From contig JAEZYD010000025.1 of assembly GCA_023419375.1 (NCBI GenBank), positions 1 through 64,000 of the forward strand: a stretch of 64,000 bases of DNA. Reading direction: 5' to 3'. Shown one piece after another: positions 25,490 through 33,210 of this stretch (positions within the stretch are counted from its first letter, which is position 1; the number at the start of each line of letters is the position of its first letter). The stretch comes from Pseudomonadota bacterium (GTDB lineage: Bacteria; Desulfobacterota; Desulfovibrionia; Desulfovibrionales; Desulfovibrionaceae). The position numbers and the translations under genes are program-made. The notes under the pieces are model-generated. The model saw only the letters and a program-made list of their open reading frames with translations, was not told where the DNA came from and searched no databases.

Positions 25490-25870
25490 ATGAACACCAT
25501 TACGCAGATCAACACCAACAACGCACCAGCCGCCATCGGCCCCTATTCCCAGGCCCTCACCAACGGCTCTCTCATCTTCACTTCCGGCCAGTTGCCCCTG
25601 GCCCCCGGCAGCAAAGCCATGCCGGACGACATCAAGGCCCAGGCCACCGCCTCGCTTGCAAACGTCAAGGCCATTCTGGAAGAAGCTGGTTCCTCCCTGG
25701 GCAAGGTACTCAAAACAACGGTTTTTTTGACTGACATGAAAGATTTTGCCGCCGTCAACGAGGTTTATTCCACCTTTTTTTCCCAGCCCTATCCCGCGCG
25801 GAGCTGCTTTGCCGTAAAAGAGCTACCTCTCGGAGCAAGAGTTGAAATTGAAGTGATCGCAGCGCGATAG
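25490..25870 (+). CDS. ridA: RidA family enamine/imine deaminase
   Basis: A 126-aa YjgF/YER057c/UK114 protein that hydrolyses reactive 2-aminoacrylate-type enamines. The sequence shows the family landmarks: AIGPYSQA near residue 15, FTSGQLPLAPG, and a C-terminal PARSCFAVKELPLGARVEIE that includes the Arg that binds the substrate carboxylate. It is 72 bp after yqeB and probably the last gene of the cluster. Its presence makes sense because YgeX releases 2-aminoacrylate. Confidence 0.9.
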   Translation: MNTITQINTNNAPAAIGPYSQALTNGSLIFTSGQLPLAPGSKAMPDDIKAQATASLANVKAILEEAGSSLGKVLKTTVFLTDMKDFAAVNEVYSTFFSQPYPARSCFAVKELPLGARVEIEVIAAR

Positions 25871-25879
25871 CCGTATTGG

Positions 25880-25925
25880 CCAGCATCCGGGAATCGTGTT
25901 CTTCTTCTACGTACCCGGATGCTGG
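25880..25925 (+). terminator. Hairpin after ridA
   Basis: CCAGCATCCGGG (25880-25891) pairs perfectly with CCCGGATGCTGG (25914-25925) across a 22-nt T-rich loop, 10 bp after the ridA stop. There is no T tract after it, so termination is plausible but not certain. Confidence 0.5.
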
Positions 25926-26263
25926 AGTTGGTAGAAGACCAACAACGCTTCGGTTTGCTCTGTCTCCATGAATGCTGCATCGGAAAATCTGGTGCAAAAC
26001 AACTAGAGAACAGAGCGAATTCACTCGGAAGAAAACCTTGCACTGCGCACATGTACGCGGGTAAAATGTCCCCCGAGCGGATATGCAAAGCCCTTTTGGG
26101 ATGTTCTTCTAGCAGCATAGCGAACAGTCGAAGATTTATTCGATCGCCAACCAGACATCATGCAGACTAACTGTATCTTGCGGCAGCTATGAACTTGATA
26201 CGTGGCACACGGACTTTGGCGGACTGAAATACTGCGACTTTCAATTATGTAGAGTGTCAACAC

Positions 26264-26305
26264 GTTGTTCACCCTCCCAGCCGTGAAGCTGGGAGGGTGA
26301 ACAAC
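26264..26305. repeat. Perfect 18-bp hairpin
   Basis: GTTGTTCACCCTCCCAGC (26264-26281) pairs perfectly with GCTGGGAGGGTGAACAAC (26288-26305) around the 6-nt loop CGTGAA. It is unconnected to any gene end. It could be a subterminal hairpin left by an IS200/IS605-type element or a bidirectional terminator. Confidence 0.6.
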
Positions 26306-26520
26306 CTATTGGAACATTACACCTAGCGCCGCACGAAATTCCGCCTGGCGGCGTTAGCCTGTGCTCGAACTGAAAATGGGGCGGTGCCGTAGACGGGGAA
26401 TGAGGCAGTTCAAAGGCTCTGTTATTGATTGAGACGCCAGTGCCATACTTGTTTTTTACTGCTCCACACGTTATTCATTATAAAGTATAATTGCGTTTTA
26501 GTTAATAAACGAGAGGGAGC

Positions 26521-27453
26521 ATGACGCATCCAGACCTTAACCTACTGCTAGCGTTAGATGCGCTGCTAGATGAAGGTAGCGTCATAGGCGCTGCCCGGCG
26601 CATGAATTTGAGCCCCCCGGCGATGAGCCGCACCTTGAGCCGTATTCGGGACGCACTAGGGGACCCCGTGTTTATTCAGGTGGGCCGAAAGCTCGTGCCG
26701 ACACCTAAAGCGCTTGCACTACGCGAGCAGGTGCGCATGGCTGTCGAGCAGGCTGTGCAGGTGTTTTCATCCGATGCGGAGATTGACCTGAAATCGCTGG
26801 AAAGGCGCTTTAATGTACGCGCCACCGATGAATTTGTAAGCATGCATCTGGGCCATCTGTTGGGGCTCATGGCAACGGACATGCCCCGAGCCATGTTGCG
26901 TTTTTCGCCAGAAGAAGATGACGTGGACGAGGAGGCGTTGCGCAGCGGCCGCATTGACCTGTTCATCAGCGGTTCACGCAAGCTGGGGCCGGAGATTTGC
27001 GTGCAGTCGCTGTTTACCACCACATACGTCGGCGTTGCCCGAACAGATCATCCGATTTTTGACGACGAAATCACCCTCGAGCGCCTCACCCTATGGGAGC
27101 ATATCAACGTTTCGCGGCGCGGAAAGTCCATCGGACCCATTGACGCAGCATTGGAAGAACAGGGGTTGCGCCGTCATGTCGCCCTGGTCGTGCCGAACCC
27201 GTACACGGCCTTGTTCGCGTTGCAGGATTCTGACCTATTGCTGATCTTGCCCAAAAATCTGGCCAGCAGCGCGCTTGCCGCAGGGCTGCGCATCCGCCTG
27301 TTCGAACTGCCGGTGCCATTGGAGACAGTGCTGCTGATGCAGGCCTGGCACCCTCGTCTGGAGAACGATCCTGCCCATCGATGGCTGCGGCGCACGATCC
27401 ACGCCCTCTGCAACGGTGATGCCGCACTGACGGCCAGACAAACAAGACCGTGA
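26521..27453 (+). CDS. LysR-type transcriptional regulator
   Basis: A 310-aa LysR regulator. The winged helix-turn-helix covers residues 1-62 (DEGSVIGAARRMNLSPPAMSR), followed by the linker helix and two periplasmic-binding-like subdomains (about 90-300). ATG 26521 overlaps a GAGGGAGC ribosome site. It is upstream of and co-directional with a FUSC efflux operon, 122 bp away, and probably controls it in response to an aromatic or weak-acid compound. The inducer is unknown. Confidence 0.82.
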   Translation: MTHPDLNLLLALDALLDEGSVIGAARRMNLSPPAMSRTLSRIRDALGDPVFIQVGRKLVPTPKALALREQVRMAVEQAVQVFSSDAEIDLKSLERRFNVRATDEFVSMHLGHLLGLMATDMPRAMLRFSPEEDDVDEEALRSGRIDLFISGSRKLGPEICVQSLFTTTYVGVARTDHPIFDDEITLERLTLWEHINVSRRGKSIGPIDAALEEQGLRRHVALVVPNPYTALFALQDSDLLLILPKNLASSALAAGLRIRLFELPVPLETVLLMQAWHPRLENDPAHRWLRRTIHALCNGDAALTARQTRP

Positions 27454-27534
27454 GGAAAGAGCAACCTTCAATGCGTGTGTTTAACGCAATCGTCTTCATG
27501 CAATAAATTCACTTTTCTGAACGATAGGCCGTAT

Positions 27535-27563
27535 CTACAGTGCTGGTTATCAATTCACTGTAG
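27535..27563. promoter_or_regulatory. Dyad directly before the efflux operon
   Basis: CTACAGTG (27535-27542) and CACTGTAG (27556-27563) form a perfect 8-bp inverted repeat spaced by 13 bp. The right arm touches the AGAAGGG ribosome site of the FUSC gene (ATG 27576). It could be the operator of the LysR protein or an mRNA hairpin affecting translation. Confidence 0.5.
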
Positions 27564-27575
27564 AAGGGTTCTATC

Positions 27576-29714
27576 ATGTCTTACGCGAACGTGCCCTTGG
27601 CACCTTCAGGCTTTCTTACCTCCCATCTTTCCCTGCTCCGGGGATGGTTTATCCGCGGGCTGCCGTACCTTGACCTGACCACGCCGCGCGCGACCTACGT
27701 GATGCGTTCAATTCTAGCCGCAGGCATGGCGCTTGTAGTTGCCTACATGCTTGACCTGCGCGCACCGTATTCGGCGGCATCCAGTGTTCTTCTTGTCATC
27801 AACCCTGTGCAGGGTGCTGTGATCGGAAAGGGAGCATGGCGGATACTCGGCACGCTGGTCGGGATGCTGGCGTCCTTTATTCTAATGAGTTTATTTGGCC
27901 AAAGTCCCTGGCTGTTCCTGCTCGGCTTTGGCCTGTGGATGGGAGTTTGCGTGGTGGGAATGACGCTTCTGCGTCATTTTCGGGCGTATGGTGCCACCCT
28001 TGCGGGGTATACCGTGGGGATGGCGGCCTATGGAGCCATGGAACATCCGGAACTTACGTTTTCTCAGGTGATGGGGCGCGGGGCTTCCGTGTCGATCGGC
28101 GTGGTGTGCCTGGTGTGCGTGTCCGCACTTTTCAGCACCCGTAGCGTGAGAAATCGTTTGGAAACGCAACTGCGGAGGTTGGCAACGGCCACCGCAGGCA
28201 TTCTTTCGACAAATCACCAGGCAGCTCACACTGGTGAGACACCGGAAATCAAATCTCTGGATGCGGGCAGACGCAATCTTATTCTTGAAGCGTATGGAGT
28301 GGACGACCTGCTGGCACTGGGAAAAGCCGAATCCTCCGATCTTGCCCAGCGTGCCGCTACAGTTCGGCAAGCAATGGTCTCCCTGTTTTCCGCATTGGTG
28401 GGCGGCATGCCCCCCATGCGGGAAGGCAGCGCCAGCCTGAATGCCCTGAAAGCGCTCAAGCTCCAATGGGAGCTGGCATGGCAGCAAGCCAGTCAGGCGC
28501 TGGCACAGGAACCAGGCTCCACCGGGGTGGCGCACGCCGTGCAGCTATTGGCAGATATGCGTGCCCAGTTGACAGACGCGCTCTCCACGACATCGCTTGA
28601 TGAAGCATCGGAGCAAGCCGCACTGATGATAGCTGGCGACAGGCTGCTCGAACAACTCAATGATTATATTGAAGCCCTGAAGGGTATTGAGCTTTTGCAT
28701 GCCCCGCTACCAACAGCGGCGCACGTCTCCGTGCCGTTTTATCGGGATAAGACGGCGGCGATACAGAACGGGCTGCGAGCCCTACTGACGGTGTTGCTGG
28801 GCGGTGCTTTCTGGTTGGCGACTGGCTGGACATACGGAAACCTGATGCTGGCGGGCTTGGCGTCGGGATGCGCGCTATTGTCCACAGCTCCCAATCCGGC
28901 TCTCGGCGCTGTTGAATTTATCAAGGGCACCGTGATTGCCGTTGTAATGGCATTCCTCTGTACCTTTATGGTGCTTCCCCATGTTGAAGGGCTGCCTCTG
29001 TTGCTCCTGGTGTTGGGGATCTTCTGGCTGCCGGGCGTTTACGCAACCTCCATGCCCCGCCATACGGCGGCCGGGGCCACCTATCTTGTGGCTTTCACCA
29101 CACTGGCCGCGCCAGACAACCCCATGAACTACGACTTTGCGTTGTTTCTCAACAGTTCCGCGGCGTGGATACTGGCAGTATTTTTTACGCTGGTGGGGTT
29201 CAAGGTTCTGCTGCCGCGCAATCTGTCTCGCGACGCCGAGCGTTTGCACATTGCTATCCGCGATAATGCACTTGGCACTTTCAGAGGAAAACGGACGGAT
29301 GCGAAAGTCTGGCAATGGAGCCAGCAGCACCGCACGGCTCAACTCGGTGCGCTGCTTAGAGCGCAACCGGAGGTAATGGAACGGGAGATCGCCAATGCAC
29401 TGGATAGTATTCATCTGGGGCGAGAGGTTTTGCGCCTGCGCAACTGGCTGCGCCATGCGCCCAAAGATTCTGAACTGCGCCGCCAGCTTGCAACCGCTTT
29501 TCGCTACATGAACCGCCGGGTCGGAGAACCCCAAATGGTGGCTCGGCATGCCCGCCGTGCTGCAAGATCCTTGTCGCAATTGTCAGTTACAGGCAGCACC
29601 GCCACAGCCGAGGCGCAACGATTGATGGTCGTTTTGCTTGATATTGCAGCACTGCTTGAAAACCGCGCTGATTATTTTTCACAACATTCTGGGGGGCGTA
29701 CCGATGCTGAGTGA
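27576..29714 (+). CDS. FUSC family inner-membrane efflux protein
   Basis: A 712-aa fusaric-acid-resistance/AaeB-like transporter. Two membrane blocks of about six helices each (residues 35-190 and 390-540) alternate with cytoplasmic domains (190-390 and 540-712), the repeated FUSC architecture. It is thought to export aromatic carboxylic acids with an HlyD adaptor. The start ATG 27576 has AGAAGGG upstream. The last codons overlap the next gene's start by 11 bp. AaeB, MdtO and FusC are all possible analogues. Confidence 0.82.
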   Translation: MSYANVPLAPSGFLTSHLSLLRGWFIRGLPYLDLTTPRATYVMRSILAAGMALVVAYMLDLRAPYSAASSVLLVINPVQGAVIGKGAWRILGTLVGMLASFILMSLFGQSPWLFLLGFGLWMGVCVVGMTLLRHFRAYGATLAGYTVGMAAYGAMEHPELTFSQVMGRGASVSIGVVCLVCVSALFSTRSVRNRLETQLRRLATATAGILSTNHQAAHTGETPEIKSLDAGRRNLILEAYGVDDLLALGKAESSDLAQRAATVRQAMVSLFSALVGGMPPMREGSASLNALKALKLQWELAWQQASQALAQEPGSTGVAHAVQLLADMRAQLTDALSTTSLDEASEQAALMIAGDRLLEQLNDYIEALKGIELLHAPLPTAAHVSVPFYRDKTAAIQNGLRALLTVLLGGAFWLATGWTYGNLMLAGLASGCALLSTAPNPALGAVEFIKGTVIAVVMAFLCTFMVLPHVEGLPLLLLVLGIFWLPGVYATSMPRHTAAGATYLVAFTTLAAPDNPMNYDFALFLNSSAAWILAVFFTLVGFKVLLPRNLSRDAERLHIAIRDNALGTFRGKRTDAKVWQWSQQHRTAQLGALLRAQPEVMEREIANALDSIHLGREVLRLRNWLRHAPKDSELRRQLATAFRYMNRRVGEPQMVARHARRAARSLSQLSVTGSTATAEAQRLMVVLLDIAALLENRADYFSQHSGGRTDAE

Positions 29715-29898
29715 GTTTTCTGTGGCTGGCATCTACCTGCCGCCATTCTTTGTCTATGCCTGTGCCGCGCTGCCAGTATACCTGGGGCTTCGTTCCCTGC
29801 TTACACGCTGCGGCGCGCTGAGGTGGGTCTGGCATCCCGGTTTATTCGGGCTTGCCCTTTCCCTCTGCATAGTTTCGATGCTGATTCTCTTTGTTTAA
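29704..29898 (+). CDS. DUF1656 small membrane protein (AaeX/YtcA-like)
   Basis: A 64-aa protein with two transmembrane helices (about 10-28 and 45-62) and the family-like start MLSEFSVAGIYLPPFF. DUF1656 proteins are nearly always encoded between FUSC and HlyD genes and are taken to be accessory efflux subunits. It starts inside the end of the FUSC gene with a GGGGGG-type ribosome site and is translationally coupled. Confidence 0.78.
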   Translation: MLSEFSVAGIYLPPFFVYACAALPVYLGLRSLLTRCGALRWVWHPGLFGLALSLCIVSMLILFV

Positions 29899-29929
29899 CC
29901 GCATATTCACAGAAAAGGTGTTGTTTTCC

Positions 29930-30859
29930 ATGTCTAGCAGTTCGATTCCAGCAAAGCAGATACTCAAGGCAGGGCTTACAGTAACTGTCGTTATTTTTGC
30001 GTGGGTTCTGGTAAGCGCGCTCTGGCGTGCCTATGTCTTGGCGCCCTGGACACGCGATGGCCGTGTCAGTGCGCAGATCGTCCGCATAGCTCCAGAGGTT
30101 TCAGGCACGGTTCTGGATGTCTCGGTGGCAGATGACCAGTATGTGAAACAGGGGGATGTGCTCTACCGCATAGACCCTGCCCACTTTGCTCTGGCATTGG
30201 CACAGGCTGAGGCCCAACTGGCTGCGGCGGACGCATCTCTACGCCAGAAAATGGAAGACGCCAGGCGGCGTCGGGGCATGGAGAGCATTGTGCCCGCAGA
30301 AGAAATTCAGCGTGCGAATCAGGCAATGGCTATCGCGCAGGCCGAACTGCGCAGCGCGCAGGTCGCCGTGGACAAGGCGAAACTTGATATGGAGCGGACG
30401 GTGCTGCACGCCCCTGCCGATGGATACATAACGCGCCTGCGGTTGAGCAAAGGCGACTATGCGGTGACTGGTCAGCCGAATATCGCGCTCGTGGATGCGA
30501 GCAGCTTCCGGATCATCGGCTATTTTGAAGAAACCAAACTGCACGGTATTGAGCCCGGCGCTTCTGCGCAGATCCGCTTGATGGGCTTTGATGATGTGAT
30601 TCCTGGCCGGGTGCTGAGTATAGGGCGCGGAATAGCCGATGCCAACCAGCAGGCTGATGCGCAGGGTTTGCCAAGCGTTGCGCCAAGCTTCAGCTGGGTT
30701 CGTCTGGCGCAGCGTATTCCGGTTCGCATCGAGTTTGGGCAGCTCCCGCAAAACATTGTTTTAGCCGCAGGCATGACAGGCAGCATCGAGGTGAATGCAC
30801 CGGGAGGCGACAGGCCACCCAAGGGGCACCTCGCAACACTGCTGCAACGTTGGCTGTAG
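29930..30859 (+). CDS. HlyD-type membrane-fusion protein of the efflux system
   Basis: A 309-aa periplasmic adaptor. The N-terminal membrane anchor is at about residues 10-32, followed by DGRVSAQIVRIAPEVSGTV (barrel-sandwich half motif), a helical hairpin (residues 75-160, Ala/Glu/Arg rich), and a second lipoyl half motif VLHAPADGYITRL. The start is taken as ATG 29930 with AAAAGG upstream; an ATG at 29891, overlapping the previous gene, is possible. It links the FUSC pump to the outer-membrane factor downstream. Confidence 0.83.
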   Translation: MSSSSIPAKQILKAGLTVTVVIFAWVLVSALWRAYVLAPWTRDGRVSAQIVRIAPEVSGTVLDVSVADDQYVKQGDVLYRIDPAHFALALAQAEAQLAAADASLRQKMEDARRRRGMESIVPAEEIQRANQAMAIAQAELRSAQVAVDKAKLDMERTVLHAPADGYITRLRLSKGDYAVTGQPNIALVDASSFRIIGYFEETKLHGIEPGASAQIRLMGFDDVIPGRVLSIGRGIADANQQADAQGLPSVAPSFSWVRLAQRIPVRIEFGQLPQNIVLAAGMTGSIEVNAPGGDRPPKGHLATLLQRWL

Positions 30860-30868
30860 GGAGTGCGC

Positions 30869-32356
30869 ATGTACACAGCACGGAATCATGCGCGACTGCG
30901 TATCTGCAGCGCATTTCTGATCGCCTCGTTGTTGCTGAGCTTGTCCGGCTGCCTTTCCGTAGGCCCTGACTATACTAAGCCCACATTGAATCTGCCCGCA
31001 AACTGGGTTGAGGCCAACAGCGCTTTGCCCGGCAACTCCCAGGATGGACTGCGCATGTGGTGGCGCTCATTTAACGATCCTCTGCTCGACAGGTTGGTCG
31101 ATCAGGCACTGGAACGGAATCAGGATATTGGTATCGCGCTGGCCCGGTTGCGTCAGGCGCGCGCGGAGCGGGTTCAGACCGCGTCAGCCTTTGGACCGAC
31201 GATTTCGGGCGGTGGGGCTGGAGAGGCGCGGCGTACCAGCGAGGCCCTCACCGGGCAAGTCGGCGGCGAATCGCGGACGTGGCTTGCTGGCTTTGACGCC
31301 AGTTGGGAGCTGGATATCTTTGGTGGAACGCGCAGAGCGGTTGAAGCGGCAGATGCGGGCATTGAAGCGGTTGCCGAAGACCATCGCGCTTTGCAGGTGA
31401 GTCTGGTTGCGGAACTTGTGTCCAACTACGCGGGCCTTCGTGCAACGCAGGTACGCCTGGCTATCGCCCATGACAACATCCGCACGCGGCTTGAGAGTGA
31501 GCGGCTGGCTGAGCAGGCCCAGCAAAAGGGCATGGGCACCCTGGCCGACGTGATGCAGGCCCGGGCAGAACGTAAAACAGCCGAGGCGCAACCGCCGTTG
31601 ATGGAAGCGGATATTGCCCGGTTCAGTCATGCCATTGGTGTACTGGCTGGCGGTTTTCCTGGTGATTGGCGCGCAGCGCTTGCCGAGCCGTCTTCAGCCT
31701 TGCCTGTGCCCGCTCGCCTGCCGCTTTCATTGCCGTCGGAGGTGATGCGCCAACGTCCTGATATACGAGCGGATGAACGGCGTCTTGCCGCAGCAACCGC
31801 ACAGATTGGCGTTGCCGAGGCGGCGCGTTTCCCCAGGTTTACTATCCCGTTGGGCATCAGCAGCACCGTCAGCCTCATCCATGACCTCTTTTCCAGTGCC
31901 AGCACGGCCTGGTCGGTAGGGGGGCAGGTCAGCCAGTCCATCTACGATGGAGGGCGGGCCCGCGCAGGCGTGAAGGCGGCGCAGGCCAGTGCCGATGCGG
32001 CAAGGCTGGTGTATGAGCGGGACGTGAGGCTTGCCCTGCGTGATGTGGAAGATGCCTTGACTGCGTTGAACAGTGAACGTTTGCGGCAGGCTTCACTTAA
32101 AGAGGCCGTTGCCGACAGCCAGAAAGCCCTGGAGCAATCATCCCTGCTCTATGGCAGGGGATTAAGCGCCTATATGCCGGTGCTTGTGGCGCAGCGTACA
32201 GTCAATCATGCGCGGGATGCTTTGGCCCTCAGCCAATGGGAAGAACTGCGCGGCGTCATAGCCCTCTACAAATCACTGGGAGCGGGCTGGTCCGATGCGG
32301 CAACGGCTCAAAAAGCAGATCAAACCGATAAGCCCAAAAGATCGGCGGGACAATGA
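30869..32356 (+). CDS. NodT-family outer membrane efflux lipoprotein
   Basis: A 495-aa TolC-like outer membrane factor. The N-terminal signal ends in the lipobox LSGC with Cys28 as the lipid-bearing residue, followed by VGPDYTKP, a NodT-family hallmark. The two repeated outer-membrane-efflux domains span about residues 60-260 and 270-470. ATG 30869 lies 9 bp after the adaptor stop; a GTG at 30863 is an alternative. It completes a tripartite efflux operon. Confidence 0.85.
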   Translation: MYTARNHARLRICSAFLIASLLLSLSGCLSVGPDYTKPTLNLPANWVEANSALPGNSQDGLRMWWRSFNDPLLDRLVDQALERNQDIGIALARLRQARAERVQTASAFGPTISGGGAGEARRTSEALTGQVGGESRTWLAGFDASWELDIFGGTRRAVEAADAGIEAVAEDHRALQVSLVAELVSNYAGLRATQVRLAIAHDNIRTRLESERLAEQAQQKGMGTLADVMQARAERKTAEAQPPLMEADIARFSHAIGVLAGGFPGDWRAALAEPSSALPVPARLPLSLPSEVMRQRPDIRADERRLAAATAQIGVAEAARFPRFTIPLGISSTVSLIHDLFSSASTAWSVGGQVSQSIYDGGRARAGVKAAQASADAARLVYERDVRLALRDVEDALTALNSERLRQASLKEAVADSQKALEQSSLLYGRGLSAYMPVLVAQRTVNHARDALALSQWEELRGVIALYKSLGAGWSDAATAQKADQTDKPKRSAGQ

Positions 32357-32636
32357 TCCTCGTTGCTTCAAAGAAAGCCCGCCAAGCATTAACGCCATCT
32401 GTGCTGCTTTTTGCCCAAGGCTTCATCACGTTGTCTGCCGCAGCTGAGTGAACCATGAACTTCAATTCAAATTTTTTATGGCATTTAGTACATGACACGA
32501 GATACTACCGCATCTATCCCCCTAAGCTAAAACATGGTTCCCCTAGTTGTTGGGGTAATGTTGTGGCATTTTTTTAGAAAATGGAACAATGCGCAGCTTT
32601 TGATCTCGCTACGGCGCGGCAACAAAATCAAAACCA

Positions 32637-32731
32637 CCCGCTATTGGTATGCCCCCCATCAGGTAGACAAAGCAAAAAAGCCCCACTAGGATTAAACTTT
32701 GAAAACTTGATGGGGGTCATGCCATAGCGGG
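32637..32731. repeat. Imperfect inverted repeat, possible small non-autonomous element
   Basis: Arms at 32637-32661 and 32708-32731 share GCTAT(T)GG.ATG.CCCCCATCA with few mismatches around a 46-bp centre. The size and form resemble a MITE-like relic or a large RNA hairpin. No coding capacity. Confidence 0.5.
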
Positions 32732-32784
32732 GGTTCTCTGTTTCGCGCACAAGTTCGCTCAACGGGCTAAAGCCCTAATAAAAT

Positions 32785-32812
32785 ATCCTCCATAACAAAA
32801 GTTATGGAGGAT
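32785..32812. repeat. Perfect 12-bp hairpin with AAAA loop
   Basis: ATCCTCCATAAC and GTTATGGAGGAT flank AAAA. Outside it lie GGGCTAAAGCCC and GGGCTGAGCCC elements, so a compound structured RNA is possible. No T tract follows. Confidence 0.5.
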
Positions 32813-33088
32813 TTGGAATAAATTGGGCTGAGCCCGCGATTTCAGGAGATTGTGCCTTTTATAACAAGTCGCATCCAGCAATAGTAAAAGTTATAGCTCT
32901 GCATAACCAGCACGTTATGATAATTTTTTTGAGCTGATTTCAGTGGCCAATGCCGTATAAATCAAAACTTTTGCAATTTATTTTCGTGCTGTTCATGCCC
33001 CTGAATGTTGCGGAATCACTTTTGCAACGCCCCATATATGTGTGACATACGGGCTTCTGCCAATCCCTCTTGCCCACAGCGAAGAAAT

Positions 33089-33120
33089 ATCAAGGGGCGG
33101 AATATTTCCCGCCCCTTGAT
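33089..33120 (-). terminator. Terminator of the metallophosphoesterase gene
   Basis: ATCAAGGGGCGG (33089-33100) pairs perfectly with CCGCCCCTTGAT (33109-33120) around an 8-nt loop. On the minus strand it is followed by ATTTCTT. It lies 90 bp past the stop of the minus-strand gene. Confidence 0.65.
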
Positions 33121-33210
33121 ACGCATAAAAATGTCTACGGCGCAGCCAGCATTTCGGCCAGACACTCCGCTGCTCCACCAAAGCGAAACTCCCAGTAACC
33201 GTATCTTTTT

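Larger units (their letters stand above)
25871..26520. other. Gene-free region between ridA and the LysR gene
   Basis: About 650 bp. Contains the ridA hairpin and a perfect 18-bp hairpin at 26264-26305. Opposed frames of 80-110 codons have no ribosome sites or family features. Just before 26521 the sequence is AT-rich, a likely promoter for the LysR gene. The region may be a scar at the boundary of two transferred blocks. Confidence 0.4.
32357..33210. other. Gene-free region with several inverted repeats
   Basis: About 850 bp between the efflux operon and the convergent metallophosphoesterase. It contains a long imperfect inverted repeat (32637-32731), a perfect 12-bp hairpin (32785-32812) nested in GGGCT/AGCCC repeats, and the metallophosphoesterase terminator. 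No open frame has a supported start or known family. Confidence 0.5.

Noticed and set aside
25789..26118. 109-codon minus-strand frame overlapping the ridA end
   Set aside because: Overlaps the C-terminal codons of ridA, has no ribosome site and no known family.
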